Of a stretch of DNA of 64,000 nucleotides, positions 9,187 to 20,812 are shown in pieces. Positions within the stretch are counted from its first letter, which is position 1; every line of letters starts with the position of its first letter. Position numbers and translations under genes: made by a program. The DNA is from Siphonodentalium dalli (Eukaryota; Mollusca; Scaphopoda; Gadilida; Siphonodentaliidae), in the NCBI GenBank assembly GCA_032622095.1, contig CP136066.1:197458816-197522815 (forward strand). The letters are read 5' to 3'. The notes below the pieces were generated by a model, which worked only from the letters and a program-made list of their open reading frames with translations, did not search any database and was not told the DNA's origin.

Positions 9187-12003
9187 TGAAGCACACCCAC
9201 CACAATACATACCTTTGGACATAGCGAAGCAATAAATGAGATTTGCGGAGAAATAACGGCAATCATAATTGAATCCGCGACCAATACATGCGGTGTGACC
9301 AGTGTTGGTACTGGGGCACGAAATAGAGACCGACAGGGGAAGCCATGGTTTGATTCTGAGTGTGGAACAAAGCGAAAGTTTTTTTTAATAAGACTAAACG
9401 CGGGTATAATTCAGACAAGACAGAATCAAATAAATCATTGTTCCGTAAGGCGGCTACCGACTATAGAAAAACGATGGACAAGAAAATAAAAGAGAGAAGG
9501 GTGTCTGAAATCTCTAATTTGAGACATTTTCATGGTCGATCTACCGCAGACTTTTGGAAAAAGCTCAATACTTTAGTGAGCGATAACGGCAAAAAGGGCG
9601 ATAATAGATCCGGTCCCGATACAAAGTGTTTTGCCGAACATTTTAAGAAATTAAACGAGGACGATGACGAGAACGCAGATTTGGGTGAACATATAGATGA
9701 AATATTTACTGAATCACACATGAGTATATTAAACCATGAAATCACCGAAGCGGAAATACGGGAAGCTGTCTCAAATCTTAAACATAATAAAGCGACAGGT
9801 GTAGATAATGTATGTAATGAGTACCTAAAATTCTCTGTCGATGAACTAATTGAAGTGTATATTGGTATGTTCAATTTGATATTGGACACCGGGTTCTTCC
9901 CGAAAGATTGGGCCATTGGAATGATACAGCCCATATATAAGAAAAGCGGTGATCGTGGGAGCCCCGATTCGTATAGGGGGATAACTTTATTGAGCTGTTT
10001 CGCTAAGATGTTTACATCAATCTTGAATAGAAGACTTTCAAAATTGTCTGATGAAACGGGTCTCATTGGTACAAACCAAACAGGGTTCAAGAAAAAACAC
10101 TCAACTGTTGATAATGTATTTATTATGCACAGTATCATTAACATGTATCTCGTAAGTGGGCGCAAACTTTATTGTGCATTTGTAGATTTTAAAAAGGCAT
10201 ACGATAGTGTGTGGAGAGAGGGATTATTTCTTAAAATGCTGCAAAATGGAATAAATGGTAAATTGTTCAGGGTAGTGAGGAACATGTATAGCCAGATAAA
10301 AACATGTGTGAGAAAAGAACAAGAACGTTCTGAGTTTTTTGCCAGCAACATAGGCCTTTTTCAAGGAGAATTAATGTCTCCTTTTTTGTTCTCCTTATTT
10401 GTGAATGACTTGCAGGAATTTATCAGTAACTGTGCGGTCGAAAATTTAAAGTATCTCGATGAACTATTTTTTGACAATTTGAAATGCTTTGTGGGTATAT
10501 TATGTTTGTTATATGCGGATGATACCGTACTAATGACAGACGACGAGGCAACTATGCACAGGGCGATTCAGGCATTTAGTGATTATGCGGACGCATGGGG
10601 TCTAGAAGTTAATTCATCAAAAACGAAAGTTGTGATTTTCTGTAAAAGATTACCTAAGATTGTACCGACATTTATATTCAATGGTAAACCTTTGGAAACG
10701 GTAAAGGAATTTGTGTATCTGGGTGTAAATTTTTTCTTTAATGGGAGATTTTGTAGATCTATTAAAAAAACGTGCAAACTTGGCACGAAGGCGATGTATG
10801 CACTGTTGAATAAAGTAAGGAAATTAGAGCTACCTGTAGATATCATGCTTCATTTGTTTGATACGATGGTCGCACCCATATTATTATATGGCAGTGAAGT
10901 TTGGGGGTTTGAACCCTGTAAATCAATCGAAAGTGTACATCTCAAATTCTGTAAGATAATCATGGGTATGAAAGAAAGTACACCTAACTATATGGTATAC
11001 GGAGAATTAGGTCGCCATCCTTTAATAATTGAAATAAAATGTAGAATCTTAACGTATTGGTCGAAACTAATGTCGAATGAGGGCTCGATTATCGCCAAAA
11101 ATATGTGTACATTAATACTGACCGTTTATCAAAATCAGCATCGCAGTGGAGACCTCAAATGGCTCCGATTTATAGAGCAGACATTCCAAGATACTGGAAA
11201 GAACTCCATGTTCATGAGCAGAAAGGATCTTACACAATCGGATATAAAACGAATAAAGTCCATACTTATTGATCAGTTTAACCAGGAATGGTTGGGAAAT
11301 GTAGCTACATCATCAAGGGGTGGTTTCTATGGTGGTATTTCTGTACGTCCGGAGATTAGAAGATATCTAACTCAACTTCCATGGTATTTAGCCGAATGCA
11401 TTGTTAAGATTAGGACATCAAATCATCGATTACCAATAGAAAGTGGACGGTGGAAAAAATCAAAACAGAATGACAGAGTTTGTACATTATGTAATGACGG
11501 AATAGGAGATGAATACCACTTTGTAATTAAATGTTCACACCTTAATGATATCCGAATCAAATATATCCCGGACTATTACTGGAAATATCCGAGCAAAGAA
11601 AAGTTCTATAGACTTCTATCGATTGAAAATATTAGTATATTGCGGAGATTATCATTATATCTTAAGTGTGCCTTTAAGGAATTGCCCAAAATCTGAGACA
11701 CTGGAGACCCCACCCGCCTGGGCAAAAACTCCCCATTTCAAAACACATCCCAATTGTTGAGACCGGGGGTAATTATAACTACTGTTCCCCTGCATTATTC
11801 GATGTGGGTGACAAAATGGGAATGGGCGTGCCTTCACCCAGCGGGATTGAGATGTATAAATATTATGTTATTATGGCTGTGGCATGAGTATACGATTATA
11901 TAGCCACTAAATAGTTTCCTGCTATTGTACATATATGTATATATATATTTTGCATGTTCTGTGTTAAATCATAGCTTTCGCAATAAACTGATTGATTGAT
12001 TGA
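9187..12003 (+). mobile_element. 5'-truncated non-LTR retrotransposon (LINE-1 of this window)
   Basis: Contains the remnant of the linker after the endonuclease domain, the RT frame (9360-11696) and a ~300-bp 3' region. The region from 9187 to about 9365 reads in another frame and includes PWFDSEC, a motif commonly found just after the apurinic-type endonuclease of LINEs. A frameshift near 9360 joins it to the RT frame. The endonuclease itself is missing. The 3' end has AATAAA followed by three TGAT repeats (about 11988-12003), the kind of short-repeat tail made by target-primed reverse transcription. The element stops where an unrelated integrase-like fragment begins. Clade not assigned; it is related to the second LINE at 13193-15394. 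Confidence 0.85.
9360..11696 (+). CDS. LINE reverse transcriptase ORF, 778 codons, lacking its N terminus
   Basis: Copies element RNA into DNA at the target site. Visible features are the RT fingers and palm from about residue 130, with 'NKATGVDNVCNEYLK', 'GDRGSPDSYRGITLLSC' and 'YCAFVDFKKAYDSVWR' (motif A Asp), 'GLFQGELMSPFLFSLFVNDL', and the catalytic YADDTVLM at residues 385-392. A C-terminal zinc-knuckle-like cluster is C708-x2-C711-x8-H720-x4-C725. The first codon of the open frame is GTG directly after a stop; it is not a real start, because homology continues upstream in another frame (9187-9365). The frame is otherwise intact for 2.3 kb, so the copy may be fairly young. Without an endonuclease it could move only with help from elsewhere. 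Confidence 0.9.
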   Translation: MWNKAKVFFNKTKRGYNSDKTESNKSLFRKAATDYRKTMDKKIKERRVSEISNLRHFHGRSTADFWKKLNTLVSDNGKKGDNRSGPDTKCFAEHFKKLNEDDDENADLGEHIDEIFTESHMSILNHEITEAEIREAVSNLKHNKATGVDNVCNEYLKFSVDELIEVYIGMFNLILDTGFFPKDWAIGMIQPIYKKSGDRGSPDSYRGITLLSCFAKMFTSILNRRLSKLSDETGLIGTNQTGFKKKHSTVDNVFIMHSIINMYLVSGRKLYCAFVDFKKAYDSVWREGLFLKMLQNGINGKLFRVVRNMYSQIKTCVRKEQERSEFFASNIGLFQGELMSPFLFSLFVNDLQEFISNCAVENLKYLDELFFDNLKCFVGILCLLYADDTVLMTDDEATMHRAIQAFSDYADAWGLEVNSSKTKVVIFCKRLPKIVPTFIFNGKPLETVKEFVYLGVNFFFNGRFCRSIKKTCKLGTKAMYALLNKVRKLELPVDIMLHLFDTMVAPILLYGSEVWGFEPCKSIESVHLKFCKIIMGMKESTPNYMVYGELGRHPLIIEIKCRILTYWSKLMSNEGSIIAKNMCTLILTVYQNQHRSGDLKWLRFIEQTFQDTGKNSMFMSRKDLTQSDIKRIKSILIDQFNQEWLGNVATSSRGGFYGGISVRPEIRRYLTQLPWYLAECIVKIRTSNHRLPIESGRWKKSKQNDRVCTLCNDGIGDEYHFVIKCSHLNDIRIKYIPDYYWKYPSKEKFYRLLSIENISILRRLSLYLKCAFKELPKI

Positions 12004-12009
12004 GTGAAC

Positions 12010-12335
12010 CATAGTAGAGAATGGATAATAGAAAGATATTTTAGCCTTGGATTTGAATACATCGAAATATTATGTTCTTCATTTGTACCATGGCATAACA
12101 ATGAGTTTGCAACATTTGATGAGAATTCTGAAATCGATGGGCCTGACACGGAGAAAATTCAAGGATGAAATTATGGATGTGCTATCGGCTATAGAATCTG
12201 AGTTAAATAACACAGGCAGTGATCTCGGGTATAGGGCAATGCACGCTAGATTATTATTTTACCACCTCGATGTTATCTGGGGTCCGCCTATTTATTTCAA
12301 TTTAATGTTGCGTCACGTCATAAAGAGTGTTTAAG
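12010..12335 (+). pseudogene. Fragment of an integrase-core (rve-type) transposase-like gene
   Basis: The frame 12047-12334 reads HGITMSLQHLMRILKSMGL then RRK..., followed by IESELNNTGSDLGYRAMHARL. This pattern (HGI-xx-SL-x-TL-xx-LK then GYR-x-M) resembles the N-terminal helix-turn-helix region of a family of animal proteins with a retroviral-type integrase core. The beginning, RYFSLGFEYIEIL, lies in a different frame from about 12030, so at least one frameshift is present. The integrase core itself is absent: the frame decays after 12300. The fragment begins directly after the LINE tail. Family assignment is from memory of the motif. Confidence 0.5.
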
Positions 12336-12763
12336 GATGCCGTGGATACTTTATGCATTCAATAGAATCGTTTCGCCATGTCATTATAAAGAGCGTTTTA
12401 ATGATATGTACCCATTGTTTCGCCACAGACACGTGCTATAGGTCCAATTTAGAGCGATTTGGTGCATTTCACGACCACCGGTAGTCCAAGATGGACCCAC
12501 CATTATACTAGCGATGGTCAGTATATTTTAGACTAGAATCCAGGGTCCGCGACAGCCATGGCATATATTCACAAAAAAAATTAAAATAATCAATCGGAAT
12601 AGGCAGCATTTGATACGAAGTTAACTTTATAGTTAATGGCGAAATATCATGATTTCATAACAACATAACATGGTCCAATACTATAAACAGTCAAACACTC
12701 CGACTCTTTCCAATTCCAGCCATATCCTCAGTTCCTGAATGTCTTCTACGACCAGGCACAGGT
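12336..12763. other. No recognisable feature
   Basis: AT-rich. A short phrase 'gtcataaagagtgttta' (12315-12332) recurs as 'cattataaagagcgtttta' (about 12380-12398). No coding potential seen. Ends at the left tip of the foldback element. Confidence 0.5.
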
Positions 12764-12833
12764 CACAGGTCCCCTGGTGTGACAACACTACCATGGGTAT
12801 ATACCTCAATACAAGGTTTATATCTATCCGACC

Positions 12834-15541
12834 TATATTGAGCATAGATTCGCTTGCGATAAAAATGCATCAATATCCCCTGTGTATAATATAATGCCGC
12901 ATACCAAGTTCTTTAGACCATATTCGCACCTTTAATTTGGTGTATCTCCCACATCGATACGTGCAAGATCGCCAAAGATATATATGAATATGTGCACACT
13001 TTCAAAATCAGACAAACCCCTGAACAGATTTCCATCAAATATAGCACAGTAGCACTGCATAATTTACTCTGCTGAGGTCACACACACAGGACCATCCATG
13101 GTGAATCATTGTGACAAGTCGAATTCTGCAGTAGTACTATGGTATATCTGATGGGAATCTGTTCAAGGGTTTGTCTGGATTTGAAAGTGTGCACTAAATT
13201 CTGATATAAAACTTGACGAGATAAAACAAGCCATTAGGCGTTTGAAAATGAATAAGTCACCAGGTTTTGACACCATATGTAATGAACACATCGCGAAAGC
13301 AATGCCACATCTTAGTGAACTGTATCTTAATTATTTCAACCTGATACTCAGAACTGGCATTTTGCCCCGCGATTGGACTATAGGTTTGATAAGACCCATC
13401 TATAAGAGAAAAGGGGAACGTCTTGACTCAGCAAATTATCGGAAAATAACACTTCTGAGTTGCATGGCGAAACTTTTCACTAGTATAATCAGCGAACGAT
13501 TGAGTGTAATCCTTGTAGAGAACCAAATCCAAGGGGAAACCCAAGCTGGTTTCCGAAAAGGATATTCAACCATAGACCATACATTATCTCTGTACACGTT
13601 GGTTCACCTGCTAAAATCCTCTAGAAAAAGACTATACTGTGCATTCATAGACTTCACGCGAGCCTTTGACTCAGTCTGGAGGGTAGGATTATGGGGAAAA
13701 ACTTCTCAGATACAACATCAGCGGGAAAGTCCTTGACGTCATCAAGGCCCTGTATTCTGACCTTAAGCTTTGTGTTTGCGTCAATGACCAGCAATCAGAT
13801 TACTTTAACTGTAACACGGGCCTATAAAACGGGGAGACAACCTCTCACCGATACTTTTCGCGCTCTACCTGAACGATCTCCAACGGTACTTACGCAAACA
13901 AGGTTGCCGCGGAATTGAATTGAACTCACTCGCTGAATCAGACTCAGAACTATTCACAAAGCTCTTTCTGTTGATATAATGCTGACGATACTGTGTTGAT
14001 TGCCCACTCCCGCCAAGCTTTGCAAAACTCACTAAATATCTTTGCGATGTACTGTAGTACTTGGCGCTTAAATATCAACTCTGATAAGACAAAATCATTG
14101 ATATTTGGCAAAACACAGAAAAGAGATAAATTATGTCAGTTTAAAATTGCAGATAACAAACTTGAATTAGTAAATAGCTACAAATACCTGGGAACCCTCT
14201 TTCATAAAAACGGATCGTTCGCGAAAGAGAGAAATAGTAGATGTTTCAAAGCGAAAAGTGCTATGTTCGCGCTTCTCAATAAAATGAGGGCTAATAATTT
14301 AAGTGTGTCTACTATAATAGAAATCTATGAGAAATCCATCGTACCGATAATGACATATGGAGCAGAAATTTGGTCACATGAAAACTTGAAATGTTTTGAA
14401 AAACTTGAAATTTGGTTTTTTAAATTCATGCTGGGCATTAAATCTTCGACACCGACACCATTTCTTTATGGTGAAACCGGTATTTTTCCAATAACAGTCA
14501 AAATTAAGACTCGCGCGCTCTCATATTGGGGCAGGTTACTAACGATGGAATGTCAACGTTTACCTTTAATACTATATTATATTTTATATACTAGGCATTC
14601 AAGAAATATTTGCAACAACCCATGGATAATTGATATAAAAGAAACCCTGAATAGATTAGGTATGGGATATATATGGAACGACCAATATATTCATAGCCTC
14701 AATATTTTTAATGCTTCCATAAAACAAAAACTAGAAGATATCTATATCCAAGAATGGAGGGGCTGTTCCTCGACATCTAGTAAATATGCCTTCTACAGAA
14801 TAATCAAACAAGATTTCGGCAAAGAAAAGTACCTTAGTAGTGTAGACAATAAACTCGTTTCGAGTATTCTGCGAATCAGAACAAGAAACCACCACCTCCC
14901 AATTGAAACTGGATCCTGGAATAAAATAGACTACTCCGAGAGAAAATGTACTTTATGTCTATCAGAACTGGGCGATGAATTTCATGTCATACTGAAATGT
15001 CCAGCTTTACATGATCTCCGACAGAAATATATTCCATCATATTTCTACCGAAATCCAAACACTATTAAAATGAGAGAACTTTTCAATTCGGGAAAAGGAA
15101 GACGAACCACACATCTGTCCATATTCATTAGAAGGGTTTTGCCGCTATTTAGGCTCTCCTGAGGCTTCCACTGACTAATTTTACCATATCCCTTCATGGG
15201 TTGTCGCACTATATATCTTACAACTAATTTATTGCATATATACATGTATATGTACTACACATAACTGACGCATTATTTTAAATGTATATGCTAGTACAAT
15301 GCAATCTGCACGCATGCGCGCATAATTTATCGTATTTATGTATTATGTATTCTCTGTATATCTATATTATGTTGAGCAAATAAAAATTTAATTGAATAAC
15401 TTGGTGATCGTACACGTATCGATGCAAGAGATACACCAAATTAAAGGTGTGAATATGGTCTAAAGAACTGGGATGTGACATTGTCTTATGTGCAGAGGTT
15501 ATTGATGAATTTAGATTGCAAGTGAGTCTATGCTCAATATA
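12834..15541. mobile_element. Palindromic MITE with TA target site, itself interrupted by a LINE
   Basis: The MITE begins TATTGAGCATAG at 12836 and ends CTATGCTCAATA at 15539, flanked by TA on each side (12834-12835, 15540-15541). Left arm 12836-13060 pairs with 13122-13192 plus 15395-15539; the right arm is split by the LINE at 13193-15394. The palindrome centre is near 13090. The equivalent position in the other foldback arm (about 22664-22690) has no MITE and reads straight through with one TA, apart from a 1-bp difference. TA duplication and long terminal repeats would suit a Tc1/mariner-like or similar source, but no transposase is present. Confidence 0.75.
13193..15394 (+). pseudogene. 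Second LINE, 5'-truncated and frameshifted
   Basis: Reading begins inside the RT domain (about 13200, 'LDEIKQAIRRLKMNKSPGFDTICNEH' over 13211-13287) and continues to 13736 with 'YCAFIDFTRAFDSVWR'. Frame breaks follow near 13700, 13830-13850 (with in-frame stops) and 13975, where the catalytic box reads A-D-D-T-V-L with its Tyr lost to a small insertion. The remainder, 13993-15162, is open for 389 codons and ends with the CTLC...GDEFH...C zinc-knuckle-like motif. A short 3' region with AATAAA-like sequence ends near 15394. Same family as the LINE at 9.2-12.0 kb, but older and inactive. It interrupts the right arm of the MITE. Confidence 0.85.
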
Positions 15542-17410
15542 TAGTTGGGGAGCCCGCATATGTTCTATTTACACTTTTGCGTACAAAAGGTTTGACCCCC
15601 TAAAGTTGGTACCAATGATGGAACATTCTGAAAAGCTGATTTCTTAAGTTGCGCATTCCTGGGGTTTAGGGGCCGCTGAACCCCAAAAAGTGCCAAAAAT
15701 CACTTCTATTTACACTTCCGCGTACATCGATGAATTTTGGTTTGATGATACTCTAAAGTGTACTGATTAAGAAAACACAACTTAAGAAATGGATTTTCCT
15801 GGGGTTTTCAGATAAGAAAGGGGGTCCCATGCTGAACCCCAAAAACGTGATTTTTCACATTTTTTACACTTTCGCGTACATCCATAATTTTTGGTCTCAA
15901 AGTACTTTGATATATACTAATTATAAAAACACAACTTAAGAAGCAACTTTTCCTGGGGTTTTAAGATAAGAAGGGGGTCATCGGGTCACCCCTCAAAACG
16001 TAAAAAATCACTTTTATTTACATGATTGCATACGTCAAACGTGTGTGTATGTGCGTACACCCCTGGAACGTTGCACTATTACAACCAATACATCCCTAAA
16101 TCGATACGATCAACTTAAGAAATATATATTCATGTCGTTTTCTGATAAGAACGAGACTTGTTACCCTCCCCCCCCCCCCCCCACAACACGATCCATTTTC
16201 TAGAACTATAAGTGAGCCAGTTTTATGAAAATTATAGCGGGAAAATCTAATAAAATGTATACAAATGTATATATTTTCGTGAAGCGAAGACAGAATGACA
16301 CTTTTTGGGCCAAAATTGAAACTCACCATCCAAGATGGCCGCCAAAATGGCTGCCGGAAGTTGAAAATATGACATTTTTTCACAAATATCTTCTAGATCA
16401 ATTCATGCTGTTTGGAACTGGTTGAGTAATGCAACTTTATTTTGTGTTTTGTATATTAACTGATCATTGGAGCAATTAAATATGCAATTATTGGGGTCCT
16501 AACCCCTTCCGATCCCTCAAAATTTCAATTTTACAGAATGGAGTACAAACTTTTACAAAAAAATCACAATTGGGATTCTAGTCATATTTCAACAAGAAAT
16601 GAAAAGAAAATTGTAATGTAAGTGAGGCATATCATCACCTATGAATATTCCAAATCTCTGGAACCATAAATCCTACCTTGTCTCCAAATGGCTGCGAAAA
16701 TGGCCGCCAAAATATGGAAAATGGTAAATATTGCCCCAGGGTGTCCTGCAATCGCTTACACGTTGTGGTTGATGTACACAATTGGCTAATCTGTTTTCTA
16801 TACATTGCATACTAACATGTCTGATGCACCATGGATCATTTTTACTATTGTCACCACTGACATCACCAGAAATATTGGATTTTTCTCTCACAAACTTGAC
16901 ATAAATATCAGAAAACAATTAACTTTTCAGGGTTCGACCATTTGTTCAAGTAAAATGTAACTATCTATGGATTGAAAGGTGTTTATTGTTTTGGTCTATC
17001 TTAAATGTGTCACACTACGGTGTTTATAGACTAAATTGCTCAAGATGGCTTCCAAAATGGCAACCAAATTTGTAAAAAGTTAAAAGTTAACATATCCCGA
17101 ACATTATTCTCTGCGTTATCCAAAAAAAGTGGCAAATTGTGACTCACTTGGTTATTGTACGTGTTAGTTACAATGTAGTTAACTGACACCTACGTTCTAT
17201 TATGTTTGTCCCAGTTCCGTATGGGGCATGACAAATTCATTTTAAAGTTGCAGTATGGAATTTTGCGGAGAACCATATTATTGAAAGGAAATGGGCAGAA
17301 CTTTGAGACGGAACTGAGATGAACCATGATATGTGGGTATTCTGGACCATTATGATAAAAATTTATCAACTGGATACAGGGTGGAAGCCAAGATGGCAGC
17401 CAGGGAGTTA
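15542..17410 (+). repeat. Left main arm of the foldback element
   Basis: Reverse complement of 20813-22664. Includes repeated internal blocks 'tttacacttccgcgtac' and 'cttaagtt..cctggggtttt' about every 120-130 bp (15560-16020), a poly-C run at about 16168 (poly-G in the other arm), and 'caagatggccgccaaaatgg'-type stretches near 16330 and 16690. No real coding frame; open frames on one arm are mirrored on the other. Confidence 0.85.
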
Positions 17411-20400
17411 CTCTATTATCATAGATGAGGATAATACGTATATAGGGAGTTATTGTATGGGCATGAATGATGGGTGGGTATATAGGGAGTGTCATATTGG
17501 TAACGGTGGGACGTATATTTATATATGTTGTGGATGTGTTATCATTGGTGGTGTATGGGGAGTAGATTTATTATCATGGATGGCGTGTATGCGTATGGCA
17601 AGTATGGAACTTATGAGTGGTCGTATGTGTGGATATTGGTATATCTGGAAGGGCTCACCATTGGTGATGTGCATATGTATACCTGGATTGACTCCATGGT
17701 CATGGGTATGGCGAATATGTATACATGTAGTGGCTGTATGGTGCATGGTGAGGTGAATATGTATATAATGAGTGACCGTATGGTCGTGTATGTATTGAAT
17801 ATGTATACATAGAGTGACCATATGATCGGGTGTAGGTGTATACCTGGTGTTCATGCATGGTGACTCGTGGCTGTATCGTCATTTGTGGTATGTACGAGTA
17901 TAACCAAGTATGGCTGTATGATCAGGTGTACTAGTACATGTACGTGTATAAAGTGGGTGACTATGTTGTCATTTGTGTGGTGTTTATGTACATATGGAGT
18001 GACTGGGGTAATGGGTGGGTTGTACATGTGTACCTTGGGTGGCTATCGCTTTCCACAATAACTCAAGGATATGGTAATCAATAGAGAGGTCATGTCATAT
18101 CGTGGAAAGCGATAGCCACCCATTATAACACAGTCATTACATATATACATAAACACCACATACATAACAATATAGTGACCCACTGTATACAAGTACACCT
18201 GACCCATGACCACGGATGACCATACAGCCACGCGTCACAATGCAGGCACACCGGGTATACTCCTAAACATTACCCATAACCATATAGTCACTCAATGTAT
18301 ACCCATTCATCTCACCATTGACCATAAGGTCATCCCCTGTACACCTATTCTCCAAACGCATGGTCAAATAGACAATCAGTATATACATCAACACCACAAC
18401 AATGACCATAAAGTCACTCCGGTATACATATGCACATCACCAATGGCCATATAGCCACTCGCTTCGCGCACATACCCTCACCCATGTTACCTGGAATACC
18501 CCTTCACCTGACCTATGGCCATATAGTCACCCCGTGTGTACATATTCAAAACATTCATACACGATCATGGTCAATCCTTGTATTCATATGCACCTCAACA
18601 TTGGCCATGTCAATCCCTGTATCCCTATTTGTCACACCATATAGCCGAATAGCCACTCAAGATATACTAATACACCCCAGCCATGTCAGTATAGTCACTC
18701 CATGTATGCATAAGCACATCATCCATGGCCATAGAGCCACTCGCTATATACACATAGCCCACGCCCATGACAATAAAGCAACACGTGTGTACTGGTATAA
18801 CCTACACATGACGATACCGACACGAGTCACCAAACAGGAACACCAGGTGCATGTATACTCACACGCCTGTCACCCCCTGTATAGATGTTCATTACATTTA
18901 TGATCATACAGTCACTACTTGTATACCTACATGTACTCATCTCACCATTAACCATACAGTCACTACCTGTATACCTATTCGACACACATAGTAATATAAC
19001 CACTCGATATACATATGCAGCCCACCCTAGACCATAGATTCACTCCAGGTATACATGTAACCCTCCCTAATGGCCATTCAGCCCTTCCAGATATGCAAAA
19101 AACCCACACATTCGACCACTAAAACAATCCATGCTTGCATATACACCTCACACATGACAATTCAGCAATTCACTGTATAATCATACACGCCATCCATGAT
19201 AATACAGCTAAGCCCTATACACCCACCAATGATAATACATACACGAGATATATAAATATACATCACACCCGTTACCACAAGGACGCTCACGCTCGATAAT
19301 GTCCACCAGCTTAATCCAGGTATTCATATTTAATCATTACCGTGCAGTCATTTCATGTATACCTATACACATTACCCCAGTCTGGAGTAAACTACATACC
19401 CACATATAAAAAATAGTGGGTCTGACGACCTTTCGTTCAGTTTTCATTTCCCAAACCCGGGATTCCTTGTAATTACCGCCAATCAAAACTTAGCTCCAAG
19501 AAATGTGTGCCCCAATAAAAAACTAGTAACATGTCACGTGCTCTCGGTGTGGAAATTCCGAAGGTGTGGCTAAATTTTGTTAAAATAGTATCCATGACGT
19601 CATGTAATACCGGAAGAGAAATTCACAAATCGACAAATAAAGTAGATTGTTGACGACCGGTCGAAAGTTTAAAATCAAGAATCACCGGAATTTGGATTGC
19701 AGGCAACTGTAATTAGGGTATACTGGCCAATCTTTGGAGCAAATAATACGGCTGTACATGTAAGGTCGGTGGGGTTGGTGGTAAAATTGTGTTGCTCTTC
19801 GCTCGTTTTGGCTGCGGTGGTACTACTGCCGGTACTGGGGACCTTATATATCGTTTTGTTATGTCATTTTAACACTTTTTTAGTTCTGTAGTTGTTTTAG
19901 CAGATAGTCCCGACATTCATGTATTTTTGATTGGTGGCCGTTGATTTGTGTTATTTTTTGACAACATGGGCGACAAATCGCCTGGCCAATCTAAAAAATA
20001 ATTCGTTCTGAGTCCAAGAGATCCACATAAATTGACATTTTTTTTAATTTCAAGAAGATCTGTCTTAGTTATTGTACATATTATTTTGGATCCCGGAAGC
20101 TAGCTGTTTCCCTTTATTGTCAGTAAAACAACCGCCGAACGAAAATTCACAAACCCTGCAACTATTAATTGAATTTAATTCCGATTCTTAGAATCGGCTT
20201 CACAGGGTTGAAGCGGCCATGACGGCACTGGTACGTGACCATGTTTACGTATACGCCTGTCAATCACAACTAATTTCAGATTTATATTTAGTGCGGTGTG
20301 ACGTAATTTGGGGGAAGCCCACAACTGTTCAGAAATGAAAAGTTGATGGGAATGCAATAGACTCAGTATCAGTATGAATCTGAGTGTATGTTTACATAGA

Positions 20401-20812
20401 CTGACATTACCCGTAACCATAAAATCACTACCTATTTATCCACACACCCCATCCATGATCATACAGACAACACATGTACATCCCACCCATGACCTTACAG
20501 TCACTCCATATATACATAGTCAACACATAGATGACCATGTAGCTATATCCATACACCACCACATCCATACAGGCACACCGGTGCACCCGTACTGGATATA
20601 CACAATCATACACCATACAGTAACTCCATGCATACCGATTCACCTCACACCTGACCATGACCTCTCCCTGTATACCTAGATGCATCTCACCATGGACAAC
20701 CCACTCATAACCATATAGTCACTCATTGTATACCTACTCACATCAGTCATGACATACAATAACTCCCTGTATACCTATTCACCTCACACATGATCACAGA
20801 GTAACTCCCTGA
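17411..20812. repeat. Core of ~42-bp degenerate tandem repeats with a central hairpin
   Basis: Units of the form 'accatatagtcactccctg' plus 'tatacctattcacctcac', about 42 bp each, fill the core. They read as the complementary strand from 17411 to about 18036 and in the forward sense from about 18122 onward, so the repeats also point away from a centre. At that centre a perfect 20-bp inverted repeat (18037-18056 and 18102-18121) encloses 45 bp. About 19390-20395 is a non-repeat insert of unknown origin. Open frames in the core (such as 17319-17756, 18430-18903 and several on the minus strand) are repeat translations. Confidence 0.8.
19390..20395. other. Non-repetitive insert inside the foldback core
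   Basis: The ~42-bp repeats stop at about 19390 and resume at about 20400. The intervening 1 kb has a different composition and no homologue in the left half of the core. No terminal repeats or coding frame could be identified, though it is presumably a later insertion. Confidence 0.5.

Noticed and set aside
9530-10165. 211-codon open frame on the minus strand
   Set aside because: Lies antisense to the LINE RT frame, has no recognisable domain, and is a shadow of that frame.
17319-18903. Several open frames of 60-157 codons in the foldback core
   Set aside because: They translate the ~42-bp degenerate repeats on both strands; the residues are low complexity and mirror each other.
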